64,000 nucleotides of DNA from Ciona intestinalis (taxonomy: Eukaryota > Chordata > Ascidiacea > Phlebobranchia > Cionidae), in NCBI RefSeq assembly GCF_000224145.3, contig NW_004190423.2, positions 3,494 to 67,493 of the forward strand, read 5' to 3'. The position numbers were made by a program, and so were the translations under genes. The notes beneath the pieces were generated by a model. It was given only the letters and a program-made list of their open reading frames with translations, was not told the origin of the DNA and did no database searches. Numbering within the stretch: position 1 is the stretch's first letter; each line of letters starts with the position of its first letter. Below, piece after piece: positions 23,832 to 34,500 of the stretch.

Positions 23832-24221
23832 CACATTTAATAATCTTATAAACGGCCCATCTGATGTGAACAAACGTGGTTACCAACGTTTGGTAGCAAA
23901 AGTAACAGAACATAAGTTACAATAAGTCGGTTAAATCGAGATTTTGGCGTAACAGCGTTCGGTGATTGTTACGTCATTTACACTTGTTAAAATTCGATGA
24001 TTATTCAATGAATTGATCTTTATGAACAAACAAAGCTATCTACCAGATGCTTGTGACGTCATAAATGTAATATAAAGATCACAATGAACATTATCACGTA
24101 ATTATTTTGTTGGGGGTGATATATTGTATGTATTTATAAGCGTGTAGTTTATATACTTAGTTATCAACGAGAATCGTCCAACAATATGGGTGCTAGATCA
24201 GGGTCAGATTCACGTTACATA

Positions 24222-24412
24222 TAGTAGGGTGGGGTAAGATGGGACACCTTTAGCGCATAATATGCAAATATCCTGATCGTGTTTTAAACAATTAACAACA
24301 GTCAAGGTTTTTCGGAAGGAGAAGGTTTTATATTTCTTTAAATGTTCTTTGTTTACTACTAAATTGGACGAGAAAATAGAATGAAAGGGTGTCCCATCTT
24401 CCCCCACCCTAT
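24222..24412. mobile_element. Family B MITE copy
   Basis: Left end TAGTAGGGTGGGGTAAGATG, right end CCATCTTCCCCCACCCTAT. About 190 bp. Confidence 0.8.
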
Positions 24413-24601
24413 AAAACATCACAGCTTATTATTATACGTAGTTATAATTTGACTAATGCTTCTCAACCCGGTTAATTTTAGTTAATCATTAACATATAGA
24501 ATATACGAACACGTGTTCAAGAACAAAGAAAGGGAGTAAGCTACATTACAGCGGTAGTTAAACAAGTTATACGCAAAACTCTTTAGTATTATTCATAACT
24601 A

Positions 24602-24712
24602 TTATCTCTTCGTATACGGTAGCTATAGGACTAAATTAATTAAAACAGCGAAGAGAAAGAAATTACCAGCAAAACGACAGTTGTTAAAACAACGAAAAGA
24701 ATCCGCTGCAAA
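24602..24712 (+). repeat. Family C repeat abutting the decarboxylase start
   Basis: TTATCTCTTCGTATACGGTA, ATTAAAACAGCGAAGAG and AAAACGACAGTTGTTAAAAC. The copy ends within about 25 bp of the first ATG of the decarboxylase gene. Confidence 0.7.
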
Positions 24713-24713
24713 A

Positions 24714-27700
24714 ATGACGGAGGACAATAACGTCGAAGTACCCAGGCTGGGAATCGAACCCGAAGCCTTCAGACTTGCCGCTGCTAACATGGTTGATTAC
24801 GTCATCAAGTATTATTGTGACGTAGACAAGCGACAAACATTTTCAGATGTTAAGCCAGGTAGGTGCTCTATATAAAGGTAAGTGGTAACGTAATCATGTA
24901 TATGACGTCACAACACCATGAATGACGTCATGCGTTTTGTACGTCATAACCATGCGCAGTTACAGAAACACATTTATAAGCCACGACAATTATCCTCCAA
25001 CTTATACACGTGCATGGCTTATAGTATGTAGGTGTGTTATTATATGCTCGTTTAAAGTTAACAATTTAACTTTTATATCATTCATTCGCATTAGGTGTTA
25101 TTGTAACTCCCCCCGCCGGGATTCGAACCCTAACACTCCTCCACCACAGGTTTCATGCGAGCGTTACTACCCGAGTCACCCCCAGATCGCCCCGAGTCGT
25201 GGCAGGAAGTATTTAGCGACATCGAGCGGATAGTAATGGACGGGATGACGCATTGGCAATCACCCGGGTTTTTCTCGTATTACCCATCGTCTGCTAGTTA
25301 TCCCAGCATGCTGGCTGATATGCTGTGCAGCGGAGTGCCGTGTATTGGCTTTTCATGGGTATGGTGAATAACTATATGGCTGGTTCAAATATATTTATCT
25401 CTTCGAATACAATAGCGAAGTTCAAAATAATTAAAACAACGACGAAAAGAAAATTAGCAGCAAAACTACAGTTGTTAAAATACGCTACGAGTTAAAACTA
25501 CTTGAGTAAAAGCGTAAAATAAAGTGTGGTTGCTACATCCAATTCACTTATAGTACGATGGGGTGAAATGGGACACTTTTTATCCTATTTTCCCGTCCCG
25601 TTTGTTAGTAAACAAATAACATTCAAAGAAATATAAACCGTATTCTTACGACTCCCATAGACCGTTGTTAATTGTCTAAAACACGATCAGTAAATTTTGA
25701 TATTATGTGGCAATTTGTACCTTCTTTTCCCGCCCTATTATCTTTTCGAATATAACAGCTTCACCCACTAACCCATCTAACCACAGGCGTCGTCACCATC
25801 GTGTACAGAACTTGAAACAGTGATGATGGATTGGTTGGGAAAGGCCATCGGGTTACCTGAATGTTTCATACATGGTGGTCATGGACCAGGGGGTGGCGTT
25901 ATTCAAGGTTTGTATGTAACCTGGGGAGTGGGGTAATGGGTTCGCTAGATGGTAGCACCCTGGGTGTTGGGGTAATGGACCTACATCCCATGTCTCAGGT
26001 GTGCTTCACTGAAGACCTCACTCTTATAGAATAGAATCTCTATTATTAAGTGTCTATAAACTGTCTCAGTGGGGGCCGGATTGGGTTGGTAGACCTACTT
26101 CCCAAGTTTTAGGTGTGCCTCGCCATTATTAAGTATTGGTAATCTATTTCATGAAGTACAAACGGTACATGGCCTACGCCCTACAGAAAGAATTGAATAA
26201 TTGCGGTAATGAGCCAATTATGACATAAGTCCAACAAATTACCCTTCATCATATTTCCAATTTTTTTCTTTCCAAAAGATACACAACACGTTGAACTAAA
26301 AGTATAAAGTTTTCCGTTTCACTACTTTAAACTAGACACCACAATACATATGTAACAATACACCTCCCTCCAGGCACGGCAAGCGAGGCGACCCTGGTTG
26401 CCCTTATTGCTGCTAGAAGCAAGACGATTCGTCGAGAGCTATCACGTGATCCTAACCAACGCACACACGATATAGTTGGCCGCATGGTGGCGTACACGTC
26501 ACAATGTAGTCATTCAAGCGTGGAACGAGCAGGTTTGTTACGTCATATATATACCCAGTGGTCACTTGTGGACACGAGGTTTAGGAAACAGAACACTCGT
26601 GTTATGTGTCGTTGCCCGCCACGCAAGGATTGATAACCTAATTCATTCACAGTTTAAACCCAACAATACATATCATACAGGGTTATTGTCATTGGTGGAA
26701 GTACGGAGGCTACGTGTTAAAGACGACGGTGCGCTGGAGGGTGGGGTGTTAAAGGAAGCTGTGTTAGAGGATAGAAAAGCTGGCAGGATACCAATGTTTG
26801 TAAGTGATGACGTAATGTGTGGTGACGTAGTATGTGATGGCGTATTGTGTGGTGACGTAGTATGTGATGACGTAATGTGTGGTGGCGTAGTATGTGATGG
26901 CGTATTGTGTGGTGACGTAATATGTGATGGCGTATTGTGGGACAGCGTATTATGTGTGATGACGTAAGAAATAAGCTTCATTCTTACGTCACAGGTATGC
27001 GTCACAATAGGAACTACGTCATGTTGTACCTTCGACGATCTGGAGGGGATTGGGAAAACATGTGAGTTTGTATGGTTGTACCGTAGCGTGAGTTTGTATG
27101 GTTGTACCGTAGCGTGTTTTAACGAGCTTCGTTTAGTTGGTAATTCCCTTCTCTTCGTTGTTTTAATTAAGTTGATTTTTGCTTTCATGTTCAAACGAAT
27201 ATATTATATTAGGTGAGACAGAAGACATCTGGTGCCACGTTGACGCCGCATACGCGGGAGCTGCCTTGGTTTGCCCCGAGTTTAGGTTTATATGTAAAGG
27301 CATAGAGGTGGGTGTGGTATATACATATATATGGTGGTGTATACATAAGCGGTGTGGGGTAAGACAAATTCCGTTAGCACATAATATCACACATTTCGTG
27401 ATCGTGTTTTTAACAATTAGCAACACTCTTTATGAGCGGTGAGGATACGGATAACAAATTTCTAAATACTTTTTTGTGGGTTTTCCAATATCTTTACTAC
27501 GCCTCTTGTTTTTTTACACTAGCAGAAAATAAAACATTCCTATAACTCACTAAGGTAACGAATATATTTCATCTTATTTGACAGAGAGCCACCTCGTTCA
27601 ATTTTAACCCTCATAAATGGCTGATGGTACAGTTTGATTGCTCGGCTATGTGGTAAGCTCTTGTGCGTCGTCTAGCGGTTAAAAAATATCAATGTGCAAC

Positions 27701-29029
27701 TACGATTGACAGCTAACGTTAGATTGGCAACTAACGTTTGATTGACAGCTAATATTTGATTGACAGCTAACTTTTGATTGACAGGGTGAGAGACAGCACC
27801 GATCTCATCAACTCAGCCGAAGTCAACCCACTTTATCTACGTCATAATACTGAGAGCGCTACCATCGATTACAGGGTGACGTAATGTGATGACGTATGTT
27901 TTGATGACGTAAATAAATCTAAGTGCACGAGGTGTATGAAACAGAACACCCGTGTTATAACGACTGTCGTTGTCACGCCCGAATAAACAAATTACATTCA
28001 AATATTCCAACAACCCCAATTCCGATTACAGCATTGGCAGATTCCTCTCGGGCGCCGCTTCCGTTCATTAAAGTTATGGTTCGTCCTCCGCATGGTTGGA
28101 GTGGAGGGCCTTAGATCCCATATACGAAGGGGAGTTAGGGAAGCCAAACATTTGGAGGAGCTTGTTAGATGCGATGGAAGATTTGAAGTTTTATTCCCCG
28201 TCATACTCGGCTTGGTTTGTATTAAGTTGAAACGACCCGGGAGCTCACTGGAGGTAAGAAGATACAACTGTGGCATGGGGGGTGGTAGCCATTTTGTAGG
28301 TTTGGGTAAGATGGTCCATGTTTTTATTCCCCTTTATCGTCCCATTTGGTAGTAAACAAAGAATATTTACAGAAATATAACCTTATCCTTACGACTCTGA
28401 AAGAGCGTTGTTGATTGGTAAAAACACGATTTTGAAAGACGGGGTATTATGTGCTAACAGTAGGCTATCCACTGTACACAATATGCAATAGCTTGCAGCA
28501 TGAGTGTGGGCATAGGAGTGGCAACTATAATTAACAACTTATAAATCTCCAGGATGAAAACGACTTAAACGAGAGATTATACGACAAGATCCACGAAGAC
28601 AGACGTATTTTCATTGTACCAGCTACATTAAACGGGGTGTATTTTATTAGAATATGCACTGGTTCAACGCATTGTAGCATTGAACAGGTAATATATAACG
28701 TATTTGCTATGAGAAAACCCTTTATGTGGTCATGCGTGTAAGATAAAGTTACTTTGCAAGCTATTTCTATGTTGAATTCTACGCGTATATTTGGTTTCAA
28801 TCATCGAAATTCGGGGGCTCTATTCTAAACTGAATGGGCGAGGTTCTACAGCAAGGCCCGCGCTTTGAGATTTAGCCCAGAATTATCTCATTACCCCAGC
28901 AGTTGGGTGTTAAAAACTGTATATTTTCGGAATAGCAGATATGTATTCTATGATAAATAACCAACCACAATGAAAACACAGGTTAACAAATGCTGGGAAG
29001 TCATAACAGAAATGGCGGGACAATTATGA
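24714..29029 (+). CDS. ddc: Aromatic L-amino-acid decarboxylase (group II PLP decarboxylase)
   Basis: Twelve exons: 24714-24858, 25150-25358, 25787-25907, 26374-26532, 26681-26799, 26995-27061, 27213-27307, 27585-27652, 27785-27875, 28032-28253, 28553-28687, 28982-29029. Total 1479 nt, 492 residues (human DDC 480). The enzyme uses pyridoxal phosphate to decarboxylate L-DOPA or 5-hydroxytryptophan to dopamine or serotonin in the cytosol. Visible features: [25 protein letters not shown], the cofactor-stacking His205 in SHSSVERA, Asp284 in [10 protein letters not shown], the PLP lysine Lys316 in NFNPHKW, and catalytic-loop Tyr345 in [19 protein letters not shown] has Gly365 where histidine decarboxylase carries Ser, favouring an aromatic substrate; NPLYLRH is more HDC-like, so substrate choice is not certain. 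Gene ends with AATAAA at 29075-29080. Confidence 0.93.
25389..25545 (+). repeat. Family C repeat in ddc intron 2
   Basis: TTTATCTCTTCGAATACAAT, AGCAGCAAAACTACAGTTGT, GTGTGGTTGCTACATCC; a nearly full-length copy. Confidence 0.75.
25551..25740. mobile_element. Family B MITE in ddc intron 2
   Basis: Left end TAGTACGATGGGGTGAAATG, right end CTTTTCCCGCCCTATTA. It lies directly after a family C copy. Confidence 0.7.
26804..26966 (+). repeat. 30-bp minisatellite in ddc intron 5
   Basis: About five tandem units of 30 bp (GTGATGRCGTAWTGTGTGGT then GRCGTARTAT), beginning four bases after the exon 5 donor GTAAGT. Each unit contains two TGACGTA/TGGCGTA half sites. Open frames through it in both directions are a product of the period being a multiple of three. 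Confidence 0.85.
27105..27182 (-). repeat. Family C repeat in ddc intron 6 (reverse)
   Basis: GTAGCGTGTTTTAACGAGCT then AATTCCCTTCTCTTCGTTGT, the reverse complement of the family C interior. Confidence 0.65.
27349..27480. mobile_element. Family B MITE fragment in ddc intron 7
   Basis: GCGGTGTGGGGTAAGACAAA left part with CACATTTCGTGATCGTGTTT. The right end is lost. Confidence 0.55.
27704..27784 (+). repeat. 18-bp repeat carrying decoy splice acceptors before ddc exon 9
   Basis: Four 18-bp units (GATTGACAGCTAACGTTA-like) plus a final half unit GATTGACAG that is the real acceptor of exon 9. Units 1, 3 and 4 keep the same CAG (ending 27712, 27748, 27766). Splicing at any of them would read TGC TAA immediately and stop. 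Confidence 0.85.
27927..27995 (+). repeat. Family D unit in ddc intron 9
   Basis: GCACGAGGTGTATGAAACAG, ACCCGTGTTATAACGACTGT and a TAAACAAATTACATTCA end. Confidence 0.7.
28300..28466. mobile_element. Family B MITE fragment in ddc intron 10
   Basis: GTTTGGGTAAGATGGTCCAT, CATTTGGTAGTAAACAAAGA and ACGACTCTGAAAGAGCGTTG mark the family; the right end is decayed. Confidence 0.6.
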
Positions 29030-29269
29030 TCACGTGATGCCGAGTATTGTGACGCATATCAACCATTGTTACGAAATAAACAGCTTCACATTTGTACATA
29101 AACGTGGGTTTTTTTCCAAGAAACTGCTAAAACAAAAATCAACTAATGATGCACTAAAGATGTAGTTTGCATGCCATACATTTAGTAGCACTTGGTGTAT
29201 TATGTTACGATGCAACGAGAATCGTCAAAACAATATGAGTGCTAGATCACGACCAGATTCACGGAACAT

Positions 29270-29715
29270 GATAATCACCCACAAAGTAACATACATGGTA
29301 ACTCGTAAGCTGGCAAGAGGTGTTAAACCCGTGTGATAACGACTGTCGATTTTCGGCCACGCGAGGATAACGCGAGTTACACATACATACAACATATATC
29401 ATAGTTACAATATACATATATGGCGCAAGTTGTTTATAGGTAATTACAAAATTATATATTTAGTAACTCAAGAGCCACTGCCGTTGCTCCGCCATGCGAG
29501 GATAAATAAGTTACATATGTGGTAACTTGTAAGCAGGCACGAGGTGTATGATACAGAACACCCGTGTTATAACGACTGTTGTTGCCCCGCCATGCGAGGA
29601 TAAATAAGTTACATACACGGTAACTTGTAAGCGGGCACGAGGTGTATGATACAGAACACCCGTGTTATAACGACTGTCGTTGCCCGCCATGCGAGGATAA
29701 ATAAGTTACGATCAT
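29270..29715 (+). repeat. Tandem family D units downstream of ddc
   Basis: One diverged unit at 29270-29390, then about two and a half nearly identical ~96-bp units at 29465-29715, each with GCCATGCGAGGATAAATAAG, GGTAACTTGTAAGC and CACGAGGTGTATGATACAGA. It ends CATTCATTCTT, the SINE tail. Confidence 0.8.
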
Positions 29716-29892
29716 TCATTCTTAAAATATCGAAAACAGTTAAGGCCAAAACGTCACAATGTAGCTTCTGTGACGTCAGCAATTATCGTTCCACCTGCCA
29801 AGCTATTATTACGTCACAATAGTCGCGGTGGTCGCTATACACGAATGTCAATCAACACACGCTGTGTTGAAGATGCGAAAAGCGACAACTTG

Positions 29893-30020
29893 AAAGTTAT
29901 TTTTATTTAAGTAGTTTTTACCAGTAACGTATTTTAACGACTGACGTTTAGCTGCTAATTCCTCTCTCTTCGTTGTTTTAATTAGTTCAGTCTTCGCTAT
30001 CGCATCCGAAGAAATAAATA
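29893..30020 (-). repeat. Family C repeat (reverse)
   Basis: TTAAGTAGTTTTTACCAGTA, GTATTTTAACGACTGACGTT and AATTCCTCTCTCTTCGTTGT in reverse family order. Confidence 0.7.
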
Positions 30021-30029
30021 AAAAAAACA

Positions 30030-31360
30030 CAATTTAAAACAACTTAAATACCAAACTAAAATGCCAGAAAATCGGAATATATGAAATATTGCAAAAATAT
30101 TTGCAAAAAGCGAATAACAGGATTAAAATATTTTTTAACATAATCGACGATTATGATACGCTATTATGACGTCATTTTACGGTCAATTCTTGTGGGACGC
30201 GGAGTTAACGCAGTATGACGTCACAGTGCGAGTTACTTGTCATAATACGTCATCGATTATGCAAAAAAATACCAAAAATTATGACAATCGTTTTTCGAAA
30301 AAATCAAAAAAAATTCTCACGGTTATGACGCAACACTCGTGCTTGTGACGTCATGAGAACGGAGGTGTTCGAGTGGCTTCAAGAAGGTTTATCAGTGACG
30401 TAACAATCAAATACAATCAACCAATTAAAGCTTAATCCGTTAACGTATTTGCATTAGGTGCAAATATTTTCGTGGATATTTTGAAATCACATTTCTTTAA
30501 ATAAAATGAAACACTTGAATAAATAAATATCATTCATTGTTGGTATTCAAATTGAAAGTTGTTTTCGAGTGTTAATTGATCAAAGTGTTTAAAGTTTATT
30601 TTCAAATTTTAAATGTTTAAAAAACATTGAAACAGATATAGTTACAAAAACATTTAAACGATTTTAACTCTTTAAGATTTTCTTTGAAAGTTTTTGTTAC
30701 GATTTAAAATAGAACCCGTCGATTAACAATCCCTGTTATGACGTATGTATTAAACTTCAAGAAAGCGATATATCGGATATGACGTCACAATCCCGATAGT
30801 TATCTAATATATCCGCATTATGACATCACAAGCATCCGATACTTATGAATGAACATCGTGTGAAAATTTTGATTATCTTACAATTTCACGCTTGATTGAG
30901 CTGATGTGACGTAATAACTGATGATGTGACGTAATAGAGAAGCATTGTACTTAAGAATTATCAGATTACTCGAATACGCGAGAAACTTTAAGAAAATTTC
31001 AAGTTTCAAAGTTTTAAAATATGAAATTGTATTTTACTAATCATAACCCAAATATAAATCATAACTCAAAAAAAGTTTGTTTTTTTAATAGTACAAGTTC
31101 ATGGTATCACAAAAAATGGGGTTCATTTGTAATTTTGCCTATATTTTTGTTTTAAGTGTCTCAATTTCCCCATATATACCATATTACCCCAACATCGTTT
31201 GCACCGAGCAAGGTTAGTTGTTGCGACTTGTTGGGGATTATTCGCTTAATTGAACTAATCCCCGGTTAGAAGAAGGCTCGCCGCCATTTATCGCGGCCTT
31301 CGCGATGTTTTGATCATTGTTACGTCATAACTATGGAGGGTACGTCATACGGGAGAGATA
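30030..31360. other. Intergenic sequence upstream of nr2e1
   Basis: No exon recognised. The region is AT-rich with many CRE palindromes (TGACGTCA near 30168, 30217, 30346, 30780) and TGACGTAA relatives. It may hold control regions of the receptor gene downstream, by position only. Confidence 0.4.
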
Positions 31361-31375
31361 CGTCACAGTGGAAAG

Positions 31376-31527
31376 TGACGTCACGAGCTGATGACGTCAG
31401 AGAAGCGATGTTTGCGACGCCGAAGAAAAGTAAGACGCCATAATAGTTATTGATTGATTGTTTTAATTAACTTTTAAACGTTTTAACTTTTATGACGTCA
31501 TGTATTTAACTTTTATGACGTCACATA
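31376..31527 (+). promoter_or_regulatory. Cluster of four CRE palindromes around the nr2e1 start exon
   Basis: Perfect TGACGTCA occurs at about 31377, 31391, 31494 and 31516, flanking the 22-nt first coding exon. CREB/ATF family bZIP proteins bind this palindrome. Use in this gene is inferred from position and clustering. Confidence 0.45.
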
Positions 31528-34500
31528 TACGGTGTATTTTTAACTTTAACGACCTTAACAACTCTTAAACTGCAAAAAATACGATGATGATGGACATCTA
31601 ATAATCGCGTTTAATTTAACATAGGTAACGAAAAATAGTTTTTATAAAACGGATATGATCTAACAGCAAAATGTGTCTGAATTTATAAGTCAAATGTAAA
31701 ATGAATGTAACTTGTAATAAATTCCGCGAATCTGANCCTGATCTGGTGTTCATAGAGTTGAACGATTCTTGTGTAAAAAAATACATTAAAAATTTTGGTG
31801 CCAAGGAGGAAAACGTAACAGAAAATCAAGTCCAAACCCATTGTTCAATAAAAAAGAGATTTTGACCAAACGGCATCGTCAGTCTCTTATTTAAGTATAA
31901 TATTACCATAGTAACAACATAACGTTCTACCTGCACACAGGTCGTATCCTCAACATCTTATGCCGTGTATGCGGCGATCGTAGTTCGGGCAAACATTATG
32001 GTGTGTACGCATGTGATGGCTGTAGCGGGTTCTTTAAGAGAAGTATTAGGAGGAACCGGAAGTATGTTTGTAAGGTAAGAGTGGGCGGTGTGACGTCATA
32101 GTGGATTGGGGTAAAATAGGCACCGTTAGCATATTTTCTAACTTACGAGTTACCACGTATGTAACTTGTTTATCCTCGCATGGTAGGTAATGACAGTCGT
32201 TATAACACGGTTGTTCTGTTTCATACACCTCGTGCCCGCTTACGAGTTACCACGTATGTAACTTGTTTATCCTCGCATGGTAGGTAATGACAGTCGTTAT
32301 AACACGGTTGTTCTGTTTCATACACCTCGTGCCCGCTTACGAGTTACCACGTATGTAACTTATTTAACCTCGCATGGCGGGGGAATTTGGACAACCCATT
32401 AGTGACCACTGGGTTGGAGTAACTGCCGCTAGGTGTCTTGCACAAGAAAACACAATGGTAGTGGTAAATAGATATACAACTGATATCTATGTTCTTTGGG
32501 TAGCAGGGCCTAGCCTCGAACCCAAAGACTCGAACTACAAAAACTAGTTAATAATTTAGATTAAATTACTGAAACAACTATCATTCCAGGGTTCAAGTAA
32601 AGGTGACTGCAAGGTCGACAAGACGCATAGGAACCAATGTAGAGCGTGCAGGCTGGCCAAGTGTTTGAGGGTCGATATGAAGGAAGAAGCGGTTCAGGTA
32701 ATATGGGTATACTGTTTCTATAATATGTTATGTATTTATTTGTGACTAGCCATGAAGAGATTCAATTGCAGTGGGGTCTAGATGGTAGCACCCTGGGTGT
32801 TGGAGTAATAGACCTACATCCCAGGTCTCAGGTGTGCCTCACTAAAGACCTCACTCTTATAGAATCTATATTTTTGGGTGTATTGTTTATGTAAACTGTT
32901 TAAATATCTAATTTCTGATATTACAGCACGAACGCGGACCCCGCGCCTCCCACAACTTTGAGCGAATATCGGCGGGGTTTCGGGCTTTGGATTCCGGCGG
33001 GCAACGCCAAGAAACCCCGATGTCAAGCTCGCCGTTTAGCGACAACAGACCGCATGATATAAGTGGGAGAGAGGCGAGTAAGAAATTGGCGCAAAGTGAG
33101 TGCTATCAAACTATTTGCTATTACAAATATACGTCATACCACCAACGTGTGACGAGATTTAAGATTTTCTTTGAAATCCGTGACGTAGTACTTAGCCTAC
33201 TACGTCACGGATAATTTTTGTCCTAATACGTCACAATATTAATACGGTGTACAAATGTTCTATCCTTTATGATGTAATAATATATTACTATGACATCACA
33301 CTAATAACAGGCTGCTTAATATCTTACGTCACATGAATGATACAAGATGTAATAATACGCGTCTTATATGACGTCACACAACATATTCAGCTTAGCGGGC
33401 TAATCTATATAAATTAAAATATTTAATTAACTACGTCATACGTTCTACGTCATACGTTCTACGTCATTCATTCTACGTCATACGTCATACGTCATAACTT
33501 GTGGTACGTTCTACGTCATACGTTCTACGTCATACGTTCTACGTCATACGTCCTACGTCATACGTCATACGTCCTACGTTCTACGTCATACGTTCTACGT
33601 CATACGTTCTACGTCATACGTTCTACGTCATACGTTCTACGTCATACGTTCTAAGTCATACGTTCTACGTCATACGTTCTACGTCATACGTTCTACGTCA
33701 TACGTTCTACGTCATACGTTCTACGTCATACGTTCTACGTCATACGTTCTACGTCATACGTTCTACGTTCTACGTCATACGTCATATCCTATACCTTAAT
33801 TGTTCTATACATCATAAACCATAAGCTACATAATCACTCAAAGATAACTAAACAGCAATCCTAAACACTTGCTAACCTAACAACATATAAATTACAAATA
33901 CAGTAACAACAACAAAATAATTACAATTCTAACAACAATAACATTAATAACATAACTTGGTGCAAGCCCGAAGTACACCAACCAACTAAAATTGTCATTT
34001 TATATTTCCCACATAATGCACAACATTCCTGATAACGGTAATCCCTACTTACCCCCTTACCCACTAACCCACTAACTGTTTTAATTATTACCCCCATATA
34101 ACCCTAGCCCCACTTTTCAGACACCCTATATAACCCCTAGCCCCACTTTTCCAGACCCTCCACCTTCTATACCACGCATGGCATCCCCAGACACAACAAC
34201 GTTAATACCTGGAGACACTTCCCCTGCCACGTCATACTTGGGGACTTTCCCGGCTCCGATAATGGCTCCTACGTCATCAATTCGAACTGCAGGTGAGCTG
34301 AGTAAGATTATGAGTTTTCATTTTTGGTATATTTTTTATAGGAGCTTCAGTAACTGTGACAGCTAGTTTTACCAAATGTCAACAAAACAATAACCTTGAA
34401 TTGGTTGCACCACTTTTTCACAGGTGTTTAAATAAGTTATCACACACATTATAACCCGACAGACGAAGCATCTTTACGCCACACAAACCCATACAATTGG

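Noticed and set aside
24681..24713. Longer N-terminus of ddc starting at TTG
   Set aside because: It begins in repeat sequence without an ATG; the first ATG in frame is at 24714.
26476..26967. 163-residue frame and its antisense partner over ddc exons 4-5
   Set aside because: It runs through two introns and a minisatellite; the conserved ddc exons use another phase.
33501..33824. 107-residue frame made of [14 protein letters not shown] units
   Set aside because: Translation of the 14-bp minisatellite in nr2e1 intron 4.
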